Assembly (NCBI GenBank): GCA_038238245.1
Contig: JBBRXX010000018.1
Coordinates: forward strand, 1-64,000
From: DASQHW01 sp038238245
Lineage (GTDB): Bacteria; Actinomycetota; Acidimicrobiia; IMCC26256; PALSA-610
Reading direction: 5' to 3'
Length of the DNA stretch: 64,000 nt
The notes under the pieces are model-generated. The model saw only the letters and a program-made list of their open reading frames with translations, was not told the origin of the DNA and did no database searches. The translations under genes and the position numbers were made by a program. Of this stretch, positions 24,633 to 34,343 are shown in pieces; position 1 is the first letter of the stretch; each line of letters begins with the position of its first letter.

Positions 24633-26051
24633 ATGCCGCTGGATCGACGAGATTTCGTCAAGGGAGTCTTGGGTGCTTCGGGACTCGTGTTGTTGCGAGG
24701 CACCGGTGCGTCGAGCTTGGAGTCGGCGGCTTCGAGATGGCCGGGCCATCACCATCACCTGCCTCACCCGGAACGGTCGGGCATCGAGCACGTGGTCCTC
24801 GTGATGATGGAGAACCGGAGCTTCGACCACATCCTCGGTTGGCTTCCCGGCGCGAACGGCCGGCAGTCGGGACTGTCTTTCGTCGCGCCTGACGGGACGC
24901 GGCACAAGACGTTCCACCAACGACAGCTGGACGGGTGCGGCTTCAAAGATCCGGATCACTCCTACACGGGAGGCCGGATCCAATACAACGACGGCCGGAT
25001 GGACGGCTTCCTGACGGACGAGCGCAACGACTCGTTCGCGATCAGCTATTACAAGCCTCACGATCGGCCGTTCATGAGCCGTCTGGCGCGCCACTACACG
25101 ACGTGCGATCGCTACTTCTGTTCGATTCTCGGTCCGACGTTCCCGAACCGGATCTTCCAGCATGCCGGGCAGACCGACCGTCTCTCGAACACCACCACGG
25201 TTTCGCAACTGCCGACGATCTGGGACCGTCTCAACCGGCCGGGCGGACCCACCGGCCGCTACTACTACAGCGATCTGCCGGTCGTGGGCCTCTGGGGTTC
25301 GAAGTACACGTCGATCGCGTCGCCGCTGTCGAAGTTCATGAGTGACGCGGCGGCCGGCACCTTGCCGAGCGTCTCATACGTCGACCCGAGCTTCCTCGGG
25401 GAGAACAACGCGACCGCCAACGACGATCACCCGTTGTGCGACCTGCGCGCCGGCGACTCGTTCCTGTCGCAGCTCTTCCACGCGGTTGCCTCGGGCCCGG
25501 GCTGGGCGAACACGGTGTTCATCATCAACTACGACGAGTGGGGCGGCTTCTACGAGCACGTCCGGCCTCACCGCGTGACCGCGGGCGTCCCGATCGGCGC
25601 CGACCCGCACACTGGCATCGATCAAGATCTTGACGCCGCGGGCCGGGTCCTCACCGGCTTTCGGGTGCCGTGCATCATCGCCTCGCCGTTCGCGCGCTCC
25701 CGGTCGCACGGCGGATCGGTCGCCCACGGGTTCTACGACCACACCTCGGTGCTCAAGCTCATCGAATGGCGATGGGGTCTCGCGCCGCTCTCTCGGCGCG
25801 ACGCGTCACACTCGTCGACCGACCCTCGCAACCTGGCGCACGCACTCAATTTCCACTCGCCGGAGCGGAAGGTCCCACACCTTCCGGTGCTCGCGCCCTT
25901 CGTGCCGACCGCGTGCGCGACCGCGAGCACCGCATCAGCATCGTCGGGAATGGCGCTGCAAGATGCCCGGGTGTCTGAGATCGTCGACATCCCCGGGCGC
26001 GAGGACTGGGTCGACCTCAAGCGATCGGGTCTGCTCGAGAGCTGGACCTGA
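24633..26051 (+). CDS. Tat-exported phosphoesterase (phospholipase C/acid phosphatase family)
   Basis: 472-aa secreted phosphoesterase of the AcpA/PLC family. A Tat signal (DRRDFVKGVLGASGLVLL) spans residues 4-21. The metal and nucleophile motif VVLVMMENRSFDH is at about residues 53-65, and further family motifs are GPTFPNR, NYDEWGGFYEHV and the late SPFAR and YDHTSVLKLIEWRWG. These enzymes hydrolyse phosphomonoesters or phospholipids outside the cell. The frame is open to 24465, but ATG at 24633 starts the signal peptide. A histidine run (HHHH) follows the signal. The ilvB leader begins 75 bp after its stop. Confidence 0.88.
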   Translation: MPLDRRDFVKGVLGASGLVLLRGTGASSLESAASRWPGHHHHLPHPERSGIEHVVLVMMENRSFDHILGWLPGANGRQSGLSFVAPDGTRHKTFHQRQLDGCGFKDPDHSYTGGRIQYNDGRMDGFLTDERNDSFAISYYKPHDRPFMSRLARHYTTCDRYFCSILGPTFPNRIFQHAGQTDRLSNTTTVSQLPTIWDRLNRPGGPTGRYYYSDLPVVGLWGSKYTSIASPLSKFMSDAAAGTLPSVSYVDPSFLGENNATANDDHPLCDLRAGDSFLSQLFHAVASGPGWANTVFIINYDEWGGFYEHVRPHRVTAGVPIGADPHTGIDQDLDAAGRVLTGFRVPCIIASPFARSRSHGGSVAHGFYDHTSVLKLIEWRWGLAPLSRRDASHSSTDPRNLAHALNFHSPERKVPHLPVLAPFVPTACATASTASASSGMALQDARVSEIVDIPGREDWVDLKRSGLLESWT

Positions 26052-26112
26052 CGGCAGGCCTTCCATTCGCGGAGGTGGTTCGCTCGACGGACGACCCCTT
26101 GATCTGCCGTGG

Positions 26113-26118
26113 TACGCT
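26113..26118 (+). promoter_or_regulatory. -10 element of the ilvB leader
   Basis: TACGCT lies 7 bases before the leader-peptide ATG at 26126, so leader translation probably begins at or near the 5' end of the mRNA. Confidence 0.5.
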
Positions 26119-26125
26119 CTCCCCG

Positions 26126-26173
26126 ATGTCTTTCACGAGCCCCCGTTCGATCAAGCTCGTAGTAATCCCGTAG
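26126..26173 (+). CDS. ilvB leader peptide
   Basis: The 15-residue peptide MSFTSPRSIKLVVIP ends in TAG. Ile, Leu, Val, Val and Ile make up a third of it and cluster near the end, which is the pattern of ribosome-mediated attenuators of branched-chain amino acid operons; a leader of the same length and role is known before ilvBNC in Corynebacterium glutamicum. It lies between a TACGCT -10 and a strong terminator in front of ilvB. Slow translation at low Val, Leu or Ile would favour read-through. No ribosome binding site is needed if the mRNA is leaderless. Confidence 0.75.
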   Translation: MSFTSPRSIKLVVIP

Positions 26174-26208
26174 CGCCCGGCCGCCCTGACGCGCGCCGAG
26201 CGCTCCTC

Positions 26209-26236
26209 AACCCCTCGCCCGCAGCGAGGGGTTTTT
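26209..26236 (+). terminator. Attenuator terminator before ilvB
   Basis: CCCCTCGC (26211-26218) and GCGAGGGG (26224-26231) form a perfect 8-bp stem with a CCGCA loop, extended by AA/TT and followed by five T residues. It ends 33 bp before the ilvB start and 63 bp after the leader stop, so it is best read as the terminator of an attenuator. Confidence 0.8.
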
Positions 26237-26269
26237 CACGTCCGCACGCAGCCTGCCGAAGAGGACACC

Positions 26270-27991
26270 ATGAAGCTGACCGGAGCCCAGGCCCTGATCA
26301 AGAGCCTCGAGATGGAGCAGGTGGAGGTCATGTTCGGCCTCCCGGGCGGCGCGATCCTGCCCGTCTACGACCCGCTCATCGACAGCTCGATCCGGCACAT
26401 CCTCGTGCGCCACGAACAGGGCGCCGGCCACATGGCCAGCGGCTACGCACACGCGACCGGCCGGCCCGGCGTCGCGATGGTCACGAGCGGACCGGCCGCG
26501 ACCAACATCGTCACGCCGTTGTGCGACGCGTACATGGACTCGGTGCCGATGGTCGTCATCACCGGGCAGGTGCCGTACGCCGTGATCGGCACCGACGCGT
26601 TCCAGGAGTGCGACACGGTCGGCATCACGATGCCGGTCACGAAGCACAACTGGTTGGTCAGCGACGCCCAGGACATCCCCCGCGTCGTGCGGGAGGCGTT
26701 CCACGTCGCGACCACCGGCCGTCCCGGACCGGTGCTCATCGACCTGCCGAAGGACGTCGCCAACACGCCGATGGATTGGTACTGGCCCGAAAAAGTCGAC
26801 CTGCCGGGCTACAAGCCGAACGTGAAGGGTCATCCCAAGCAGATCAAGGACGCGGCGCGGGTCATCCAGGAGTCGCAGCGCCCGGTCATCTACGCGGGCG
26901 GCGGCATCCTGAAGGCGGGCGCGTCGAAGGTGTTGCGTGAGCTCGCGGAGGTCACCGGGATCCCGGTGGTCACCACGTTGATGGGCCGGGGCGGCATACC
27001 CGACGAGCACCCGCTCTGTCTCGGCATGCCGGGCATGCACGGCAACTACACCGCGGTGACGTCGATGCAGCGTTCGGACCTGCTCATCGCTTTGGGCTCG
27101 CGGTTCGACGACCGCGTCACCGGCAAGGTCGCGACGTTCGCACCGCACGCAAAGGTCATCCACGTGGACATCGACCCCGCCGAGCTCGGCAAGGTCCGCC
27201 ACGCCGACGTGCCGATCGTGGGTGACGTGCGGTCGGTCATCGAAGAGCTCATCAAGGCGGTGAAGGCCGAGCACGCGAAGCACGAACGGCCCGACATCTC
27301 GCAGTGGATGACGCAGATCCGCTCGTGGCAGGCGGACTACCCGCTCAAGTACACGCAGGAGGAAGGCGGCCCGCTGAAGCCGCAGTACGTCATCGAGCGC
27401 CTGCGCGAGAACACGCCCGACGATTGCATCCTGGTCTCCGGTGTCGGCCAGCATCAGATGTGGGCGAGCCAGCTCTGGAAGTTCAAGCATCCGAACACGT
27501 GGATCAACTCGGGCGGTCTCGGCACGATGGGTTACGCCGTGCCCGCCGCGGTCGGCGCCAAGGTCGGCCGGCCCGATCGGATGGTGTGGGCGGTCGACGG
27601 CGACGGTTGCTTCCAGATGACCGCGCAGGAGCTGGTGACCGCGTCCGCCGAACGCATTCCCGTCAAGATCGCCATCCTCAACAACGCGTACCTCGGGATG
27701 GTCCGCCAGTGGCAGGAGCTCTTCTACGAGGAGCGATACAGCGAGGTGTATCTCTCGCCCGACCTGCCCGACTATGTGAAATGGGCCGAGGCGATGGGCT
27801 GCGTCGGCATGCGCGTCGACACTGCCGACGACGTCGTCACCACGATCGAGAAGGCGAACGAGATCGACGACCGGCCCGTCGTCATCGACTTCCGCACCGA
27901 CTGGCGCGAGAAGGTGTACCCGATGGTGCCGGCCGGGTCGTCGAACGACGACATCATCCTCGGCCCCGAGTTCGGCGAAGGCGGTCGCTAA
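26270..27991 (+). CDS. ilvB: Acetolactate synthase large subunit
   Basis: 573-aa catalytic subunit of acetohydroxyacid synthase, the first common step of Val, Leu and Ile synthesis. The ThDP glutamate lies in RHEQGAGHMASGYA, and the cofactor-binding domain has DGDGCFQMTAQEL followed by NNAYLGMVRQWQ, a hallmark of true AHAS. FAD and substrate motifs such as GRGGIPDEHPL are also present. GAGGA precedes the ATG. Its TAA stop overlaps the ilvN start by one base (TAATG). Expression is probably controlled by the upstream attenuator. Confidence 0.97.
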   Translation: MKLTGAQALIKSLEMEQVEVMFGLPGGAILPVYDPLIDSSIRHILVRHEQGAGHMASGYAHATGRPGVAMVTSGPAATNIVTPLCDAYMDSVPMVVITGQVPYAVIGTDAFQECDTVGITMPVTKHNWLVSDAQDIPRVVREAFHVATTGRPGPVLIDLPKDVANTPMDWYWPEKVDLPGYKPNVKGHPKQIKDAARVIQESQRPVIYAGGGILKAGASKVLRELAEVTGIPVVTTLMGRGGIPDEHPLCLGMPGMHGNYTAVTSMQRSDLLIALGSRFDDRVTGKVATFAPHAKVIHVDIDPAELGKVRHADVPIVGDVRSVIEELIKAVKAEHAKHERPDISQWMTQIRSWQADYPLKYTQEEGGPLKPQYVIERLRENTPDDCILVSGVGQHQMWASQLWKFKHPNTWINSGGLGTMGYAVPAAVGAKVGRPDRMVWAVDGDGCFQMTAQELVTASAERIPVKIAILNNAYLGMVRQWQELFYEERYSEVYLSPDLPDYVKWAEAMGCVGMRVDTADDVVTTIEKANEIDDRPVVIDFRTDWREKVYPMVPAGSSNDDIILGPEFGEGGR

Positions 27992-28518
27992 TGGGCCCGT
28001 TGCATCACATCCTGACGGTCACCGTCGAGAACAAGCCGGGTGTGCTGTCGCGGGTCGCGGGACTGTTCTCGCGCCGCGCCTTCAACATCGTGTCGCTGGC
28101 CGTCTCGCCGACCGACGACGAGCGGTTCTCCCGGATGACGATCGTCGTCGACGCCGAATCCGCTCCGCTCGAACAGGTCGTGAAGCAGCTCAACAAGCTC
28201 GTGCCGGTGATCAAGATCACCGAGGTCTCGCCGACCGACGGTGTCGAACGCGAGCTGATGATGGTGACGGTCCGAGCGGCTGCCGACGCCCGGAGCCAGG
28301 TCACCGAGCTCACGGCGATCTTCGAGGCGAGGATCGTCGACGTGGGCTACGAGGCGATGACGGTCATGGTCGCGGGGGAGCCCGACAAGCTGGATGCGTT
28401 CAGCGACCTCGTCAAGCAGTTCGGCATCGTCGAGCTCCAGCGCACCGGCCGGATCGCCCTTCCCAAGCTGTCGCGCCAGCAGACCCGGCTGCGGGCCGTG
28501 AAATCCGCCCGCGGGTGA
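27991..28518 (+). CDS. ilvN: Acetolactate synthase small regulatory subunit
   Basis: 175-aa regulatory subunit. The N-terminal ACT domain (HILTVTVENKPGVLSRVAGLF, then RRAFNIVSLAV) binds valine for feedback inhibition, and the C-terminal domain activates IlvB. ATG at 27991 shares one base with the ilvB stop, so the two are coupled. The length is normal for the family. Confidence 0.96.
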   Translation: MGPLHHILTVTVENKPGVLSRVAGLFSRRAFNIVSLAVSPTDDERFSRMTIVVDAESAPLEQVVKQLNKLVPVIKITEVSPTDGVERELMMVTVRAAADARSQVTELTAIFEARIVDVGYEAMTVMVAGEPDKLDAFSDLVKQFGIVELQRTGRIALPKLSRQQTRLRAVKSARG

Positions 28519-28595
28519 CGGCGAAGGATCTTCAGAGGACCGCGTGAACAGCCGAGAATTCCACGTCCGCTTGTCCGTCGAACGTGGAGAACGCA

Positions 28596-29009
28596 ATGGG
28601 AATCGCCGACCGGCGGTGCCAGCAGATGGTCGACCTCGTGCGGCCGCAGCTCGATCCGGGCGAGGAGATCCACGCCATCCTGCCATCGTCCCAGACCGGC
28701 CCCAGCCCGTGGTTCTACGCGCTGACGTACCTGATCGCGTTCTGGATCCGTCAGCTCGGCGTCGTGGTCACCAACCAGCGCGTGTTCTTCGTGAAGCGCG
28801 GGACGTTCACGAACAAGGTGAAGGGCGTCGACGCGGTACTTCCGCTGGACGGCGTGTACGTCACCGACTGGAAGTCGTCGGCGCTCTGGAGCACATTGCG
28901 GCTCCAGCGCCCGGACGGTGTGCTGAAGCTGAACGTGCACCGCATGCACCGCGACGACGCGGAGCAGCTCGTGCACGTGCTCGCGGGCCAGCCCGCAGAC
29001 GCGTACTAA
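28596..29009 (+). CDS. Small PH-like hypothetical protein
   Basis: 137-aa protein of no family I can name with certainty. The layout resembles short bacterial PH-like proteins: a helix (CQQMVDLVRPQLDPGEEIHAI), a hydrophobic segment (WFYALTYLIAFWIRQLG), then strands with VVVTNQRVFFVKRG and LPLDGVYVTDWKSS. GGAG lies 8 bases before the ATG at 28596; GTG at 28584 is an alternative. It sits between ilvN and ilvC on the same strand and may be part of the ilv transcript, but a link to amino acid synthesis is not evident. Confidence 0.65.
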   Translation: MGIADRRCQQMVDLVRPQLDPGEEIHAILPSSQTGPSPWFYALTYLIAFWIRQLGVVVTNQRVFFVKRGTFTNKVKGVDAVLPLDGVYVTDWKSSALWSTLRLQRPDGVLKLNVHRMHRDDAEQLVHVLAGQPADAY

Positions 29010-29232
29010 TTCCGGGTCGCGACTCACCTCCGAGCGGCGGCTTCGCCGCGTCGGGGAGGATTCCCTCCCCCCGACCCCACCCACCGCCCCGCTTGGTGCG
29101 CCTGCGGCGCGCAGTGTTCATCGCGAGTTCGCTTCGCACCCTCCGGGCTGCTCCGCGCACCGCGTCGTGCGACCTGTCGCTGCGTCCGCACTACGCTTTT
29201 TCGCTGCTCGTCTTCCGGGAGGACCTGAACCG
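29010..29232. other. GC-rich intergenic region before ilvC
   Basis: No gene is seen. The stretch contains several hairpins, such as GCGGC-GGCTTC-GCCGC near 29035-29050, and many short C/T-rich pieces (GCTCCGCGC, GTTCGCTTCGCACC). A TACGCT hexamer near 29191 with GGGAGG at about 29217 before ATG 29233 could serve ilvC. Confidence 0.4.
29053..29070 (+). terminator. Candidate terminator hairpin upstream of ilvC
   Basis: GGGGAGG (29053-29059) pairs with CCTCCCC (29064-29070) over a 4-base loop. There is no T-tract, so termination strength is doubtful. Confidence 0.3.
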
Positions 29233-30261
<1,029 letters not shown>

Positions 30262-30276
30262 CGCGACGAGCCCGGC

Positions 30277-31068
30277 TCAGATGATCTTCACGGCGTCGAG
30301 CACCGCGGCCGCGTAGGCCTCGTCGCCTTCGAGCTGCACGAAGTCGCGCCAGGGGCGCCGCTTGGTGCCCCAGACGACGAAGTCGTGGCTCGCCGAGCGG
30401 GCGGTCGCGACGGCCGCCGAGTCGGAGCCTTCTGTCACCGACACCCGCTCGGTCCCCGGTGCGATCGTCCAGGTGCCGCCGCCCGGACCCGTGAGCTCGA
30501 GGGTGAGCGGCCGCTGCACGATGGGCTCGAGTGCGTCGGCGCACATCCAGGGCAAGCCCGCCAGCATCCATTCCACTGTCGGCCGGAGACGTGGTTCGTC
30601 GCGCGGCGGCTCGGGGCGGTCGATCGGACCGGTCGGGGCGAGGAGGTCGTGGCGCAGGTGGCAGTACGCGTCGAACAAGAACGTGCTCGGCAGGATCGAC
30701 ATGGGGTGCGTGCCGAGCTCGCCCATCGGCAGCGGTGCGTCCGCGATCCCCGGCGACTGCACCGACGCGAACGCCTCGGCGGCCTGCGCGCTGTATGTCT
30801 CGTACTCGTCGAGCAGTTGCTCGATCGGCCACGTGCGCCGCTCGGCGACCGGCGGCTCCATCGCGTTCTCGGTGCCGCTCGACGTGTCAGGCAGGAACGC
30901 CGGGTCGCTGACCCCGTGCAGCGTGCACGCCATGTGGCCGAAGACGTCCCGTACCGCCCAGCCTCGACAGTCCGACGGCAGGTTCCACTCGTCGTCGCTC
31001 AAGCTCTTCGCGACCGAGAGGATCGCGTCACGCTCGGCCCGGAACCCCTGTACCGCCAGCTCACTCAT
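30277..31068 (-). CDS. Mycothiol-dependent maleylpyruvate isomerase family protein
   Basis: 263-aa protein of the DinB/MDMPI superfamily. The N-terminal four-helix domain (ERDAILSVAKSLSDDEWNLPSDCRGWAVRDVFGHMA) has the conserved Trp and metal histidine; further likely ligands are in the DAYCHLRHDLL region near residue 140. A C-terminal SCP2-like domain (about 170-260) follows. Members use mycothiol as a thiol cofactor or are of unknown function. The gene overlaps the P-loop kinase gene by 4 bp and converges on ilvC. Confidence 0.78.
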   Translation of the reverse strand: MSELAVQGFRAERDAILSVAKSLSDDEWNLPSDCRGWAVRDVFGHMACTLHGVSDPAFLPDTSSGTENAMEPPVAERRTWPIEQLLDEYETYSAQAAEAFASVQSPGIADAPLPMGELGTHPMSILPSTFLFDAYCHLRHDLLAPTGPIDRPEPPRDEPRLRPTVEWMLAGLPWMCADALEPIVQRPLTLELTGPGGGTWTIAPGTERVSVTEGSDSAAVATARSASHDFVVWGTKRRPWRDFVQLEGDEAYAAAVLDAVKII

Positions 31069-31634
31069 GTCTCCGCTCCCCTGAGATAGGCCCGTACGCG
31101 GGCGAGGTTATCGGCGAGCGGGTCGACCGCGTCGAGGACCAGCTTGTCGCAGTGCAGCGGCTCGTAGGTCCGGCGGGAGCGCTCGACCCACTCCCACTCC
31201 AGCTCGTTCCAGCCGGGGATCGCACGGATCCGCCCGACGACACGCGACCGGTGCACGTTGACGTCGGAGCACACGCACTCGATGACGAACATCGGTGCAT
31301 CGTGTTGCGCGGCGATCTCGGCCCATCGGGCGCGGGCCCGTTCCCGCACGACGCAATCGACCACGACCGACTGGCGATTCCGCAGCTGTTTCTCGACGAG
31401 CTGACTGATGAGCGCGTAGCCGACGTCGCGGTAGGTGTCGCGTTCCATCGCCTCGAGCACATGCTGCACCTCCGGGAAGCCGGTGAGCCCGGCGACGAGC
31501 CAGTCCCACGAGACGGCAGGTGCGCCGAAGTCGCGCGCGATCTCATCGGCGAGTGTCGACTTGCCCGTGCCCGGCACTCCCGTGAATGCGACGACCTGCG
31601 CGGTGCTCAAGCCTTCTCGGGCCGGGAGGGCCAC
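31065..31634 (-). CDS. P-loop nucleotide kinase-like protein
   Basis: 189-aa ATP-binding protein. The Walker A motif GVPGTGKST is at residues 19-27, and VVVDCVVRERAR supplies a Walker-B-like strand. A lid-like segment with several arginines (RSRVVGRIRAIPGW) fits a small-molecule or nucleotide kinase. The substrate is unknown. The start is probably GTG at 31634; a TTG start nine codons later (LSTAQVV), behind GAGAAGG, is possible. It lies between the acyl-CoA dehydrogenase and the MDMPI gene on the same strand. Confidence 0.72.
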   Translation of the reverse strand: MALPAREGLSTAQVVAFTGVPGTGKSTLADEIARDFGAPAVSWDWLVAGLTGFPEVQHVLEAMERDTYRDVGYALISQLVEKQLRNRQSVVVDCVVRERARARWAEIAAQHDAPMFVIECVCSDVNVHRSRVVGRIRAIPGWNELEWEWVERSRRTYEPLHCDKLVLDAVDPLADNLARVRAYLRGAET

Positions 31635-31653
31635 GCCCGGCTTCGCGCTCCCG

Positions 31654-32853
31654 TCAATTGCGCGGCACCTGCGACCACGGCAGCTCGCGGTCCATGCGCG
31701 GCTCGCCCGGGAGGCCCAGGATGCGCTCCCCGAGGATGTTGCGCATGATCTCCGACGTGCCGCCTTCGATCGAATTGGCGCGTGCCCGCAGGAACATCTT
31801 GCGCGCGGATCCGAGGGGCGCCTCGAGGCCCGCTTCCTCGGGCCGCTTGAAGGTGAAGTCGTAGTCGACGAGCCCCGCGGGACCGAGCAGATCGATGCAG
31901 AAGTCGTACGTCGACTTGTTCAGGTTCGCCAGCGCGAGCTTGGCGATCGATCCTTCGGGACCGGGGTTGCCCTTGCGTGCCGCCTCGGCCGCGCGCAGGT
32001 TCGTGTAACGCAGCACCTCGTTCTCGATCCAGAGCTGCGCGAGCCGGTCGCGGTGCACGGGATCCTGTTCGGCGCGCTTGTGCCAGAGATCGACGGCTTC
32101 TTGGATTGCGGTGGCGCGTCGTCCGCCGCCACTGCCCGTCGCGCCGCCGATCGTCGTACGTTCGTTCATGAGCGTCGTCATCGAGACGCGCCATCCGTCG
32201 CCGACGTCGCCGATGCGGTCGGCGTCCGCGATTCGGGCGTCCGTGAGATACACCTCGTTGAACTCCGCCTCTCCGGTGATCTGCCGCAGCGGGCGCACCT
32301 CGACGCCCGTCGCATGCATGTCGACCATGAAGTAGGTGAGACCCTTGTGCTTCGGGATGTCGGGGTTCGTGCGCGCGACGAGCATGCCGCGGTCTGCAAG
32401 GTGCGCGAGTGTGTTCCACACCTTCTGGCCGTTGACGACCCACTCGTCGCCGTCACGCACCGCTCGTGTGGCAAGGCCGGCAAGATCGGAACCGGCGCCC
32501 GGCTCGGAGAACAGCTGGCACCAGATCTCCTCGCCGGTGAACATCGGGCGCAACGCGCGCTTGCGCAGCTCGTCGCTGCCGTGCGTCACGACCGTCGGCC
32601 CGGCGAGCGACAGACCGAAGAAGAGCGTGCCGTGCGGTGACGGCACGCCCGCCTCCCGCAGTCGCCGGTCGACGTGCCGCTGCACACGCGGTTGCAGCCC
32701 GAGACCCCCGAACCCGTCGGGGAAGTGCACCCACGCCAGACCCAGGTCGTACTGCGCACCGCGGAACGTCGTTTGATCGGTGCTCTTCGGATCGTGCGCG
32801 CCGAGGAGGTCGTCGACGAGGGCGTCGACCCGGCTCAGGTCGTTGTCAGCCAT
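31654..32853 (-). CDS. Acyl-CoA dehydrogenase
   Basis: 399-aa FAD enzyme that introduces a 2,3-double bond into an acyl-CoA. It has CQLFSEPGAGSDLAGL (FAD and substrate binding), VNGQKVWNT, and a C-terminal ANSIEGGTSEIMRNILGERILGLP segment. The usual catalytic glutamate of short- and medium-chain enzymes is not obvious, as in many actinobacterial members of steroid or branched-chain pathways. A TACGCT hexamer lies 7 bases before the ATG, suggesting a leaderless mRNA. It heads a three-gene set with the kinase-like and MDMPI genes. Confidence 0.88.
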   Translation of the reverse strand: MADNDLSRVDALVDDLLGAHDPKSTDQTTFRGAQYDLGLAWVHFPDGFGGLGLQPRVQRHVDRRLREAGVPSPHGTLFFGLSLAGPTVVTHGSDELRKRALRPMFTGEEIWCQLFSEPGAGSDLAGLATRAVRDGDEWVVNGQKVWNTLAHLADRGMLVARTNPDIPKHKGLTYFMVDMHATGVEVRPLRQITGEAEFNEVYLTDARIADADRIGDVGDGWRVSMTTLMNERTTIGGATGSGGGRRATAIQEAVDLWHKRAEQDPVHRDRLAQLWIENEVLRYTNLRAAEAARKGNPGPEGSIAKLALANLNKSTYDFCIDLLGPAGLVDYDFTFKRPEEAGLEAPLGSARKMFLRARANSIEGGTSEIMRNILGERILGLPGEPRMDRELPWSQVPRN

Positions 32854-32860
32854 ACCGCCC

Positions 32861-32866
32861 AGCGTA
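32861..32866 (-). promoter_or_regulatory. -10 element of acyl-CoA dehydrogenase gene
   Basis: Read on the minus strand, TACGCT lies 7 bases before the ATG at 32853. It is the same hexamer and spacing as in the ilvB leader promoter. Confidence 0.45.
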
Positions 32867-32872
32867 GGGGGG

Positions 32873-33649
32873 TTACTTCGTGGTGGCGATCCCGCCGTCG
32901 ACGGGGATCACGGCGCCGGTGACGTACGCGCCCGCCCGACTGGCGAGATAGATCGCGACGCCGGCCATGTCGTCCGGGCGCCCGATACGACCCAGCGGCG
33001 ACGTCCGCGCGATCGCGTCACCGAAGTTGCGCAAGGTCTCGGCCATCATCTTCGACTCGAACGGCCCGGGTGCGACGGCGTTCACCGTGATGTTGCGCGG
33101 GCCGAGCTGGCGTGCGAGGTGCCGCGTGAGCTGATGGATCGCGGCCTTGCTGGACGAGTACGCGTACGTCTCCAGCATCGGGACCTGGATCGCGTCGATC
33201 GAACCGATGTTGATGATCCGAGACGGATCGTCCGCGGTCGCGGCGGCTTCGAGCAGGGGGAGGACCGCCTGGGTGAGCAGGAACGGCGCCTTCACGTTGA
33301 GGTCCAGCACCTTGTCGAACGCCGACGACGGATACTCGGCGAGCGGCGCGCCCCAGGTCGCGCCCGCGTTGTTGACGAGCACGTGAAGGCGATCCTCCCG
33401 GTTGCCCAGCTCGGCGGCGAGCCGCGCGACCTCGGCGTCGTCCGACAGGTCCGCGGGCAGGCTCAGGCACACGTCCGCCTTGCCGTTCGACAGCTCGGCG
33501 GCCACCTCGTCGCAGACCTCGGCCTTCCGGGACGAGATGTAGACCTTGGCGCCCGCCTCCACGAAGCCCCGGGCGATCATCAACCCGATCCCGCGGCTGC
33601 CCCCAGTGACCAGCGCAGTCTTGCCACTGATGTCGAACAAATCGCCCAC
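32873..33649 (-). CDS. SDR family oxidoreductase
   Basis: 258-aa classical short-chain dehydrogenase. The cofactor motif is TGGSRGIG near residues 15-22, NNAG follows, and the catalytic YxxxK is in YAYSSSKAA. The C-terminus GAYVTGAVIPVDGGIATTK is typical of gluconate 5-dehydrogenase- and FabG-like members. The GTG at 33649 has GGAGG at good spacing, so it is preferred over the longer open frame. A TAGTAT -10 is at 33676-33681 on its strand. It is next to the acyl-CoA dehydrogenase gene with a 20-bp gap and could share its pathway. Confidence 0.86.
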   Translation of the reverse strand: MGDLFDISGKTALVTGGSRGIGLMIARGFVEAGAKVYISSRKAEVCDEVAAELSNGKADVCLSLPADLSDDAEVARLAAELGNREDRLHVLVNNAGATWGAPLAEYPSSAFDKVLDLNVKAPFLLTQAVLPLLEAAATADDPSRIINIGSIDAIQVPMLETYAYSSSKAAIHQLTRHLARQLGPRNITVNAVAPGPFESKMMAETLRNFGDAIARTSPLGRIGRPDDMAGVAIYLASRAGAYVTGAVIPVDGGIATTK

Positions 33650-33675
33650 GGCACCTCCTCGGAGAAAGTCGGGGG

Positions 33676-33681
33676 ATACTA
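33676..33681 (-). promoter_or_regulatory. -10 element of SDR gene
   Basis: TAGTAT on the minus strand lies 26 bases before the SDR GTG, leaving a short leader that carries the GGAGG site. Confidence 0.4.
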
Positions 33682-33767
33682 CGGGCCGGCGTGCGCCGAA
33701 AACTCGAAGAACCCGTGATCCAGGTGCGGCGACCACGGCGAACACCACCAAAAGCCGGGGGAGAGTG

Positions 33768-34343
33768 ATGGCAGTCGCGGAAGGCACGGCATGGGAGCAC
33801 GAAGTGAAGAGGCGCCTCGTCGCTCGTGACCACGCCGCGCTCACCGAGATCTACGACCAGTTCGGCTCGTACGTGTACGGCCTGGCGGCGCGGGTGATCG
33901 GCGACCGGCGGGCCGCCGAGGACGTCACCCAGGACGTCTTCTTGTCGATGTGGGAGCGGCCGGAGGCGTTCGAGCCCGACCGCGGAAGGTTGCGGACGTT
34001 CGTGGGGACGCTCGCGCACCGGCGCGCGATCGACTTCGTGCGCCGCGAGGAGGCCCGCCGCCGGCGTTCGGCGCGCGACGCGGCCGCCCTGCTCCCGATC
34101 CCCGACGTCGACGAGCTCGCGATGGCGATCGTCACCGCCGAGCAGGTGCGGGCCGAGGTCGAGCGGTTGCCGGCGGAGCAGCGGGAGGCGATCGAGCTGG
34201 CGTACTTCGGCGGACGCACGTACCGGCAGGTCGCCGAGGAATTGGGGATCCCGGAGGGTACGGCCAAGTCGAGGATGCGGCTGGGGTTGCGTCGGATCGC
34301 CGACGCGTTGGGCGCGATTGGTGTGGAGCAAGCATGGACCTGA
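33768..34343 (+). CDS. ECF-type RNA polymerase sigma factor
   Basis: 191-aa sigma factor. Region 2 spans about residues 24-100 (YDQFGSYVYGLAARVIGDRRAAEDVTQDVFL, then TFVGTLAHRRAIDFVR), and region 4 is near 135-180 (LPAEQREAIELAYFGGRTYRQVAEELGIPEGTAKSRM). There is no region 1.1 or 3. The ATG at 33768 has GGGGGAGAG just upstream. The last 10 bp overlap the next gene, its probable anti-sigma factor. GAACCC at 33709-33714 with CGACC 15 bp later may be an ECF-type promoter for autoregulation, but this is weak. Confidence 0.9.
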   Translation: MAVAEGTAWEHEVKRRLVARDHAALTEIYDQFGSYVYGLAARVIGDRRAAEDVTQDVFLSMWERPEAFEPDRGRLRTFVGTLAHRRAIDFVRREEARRRRSARDAAALLPIPDVDELAMAIVTAEQVRAEVERLPAEQREAIELAYFGGRTYRQVAEELGIPEGTAKSRMRLGLRRIADALGAIGVEQAWT

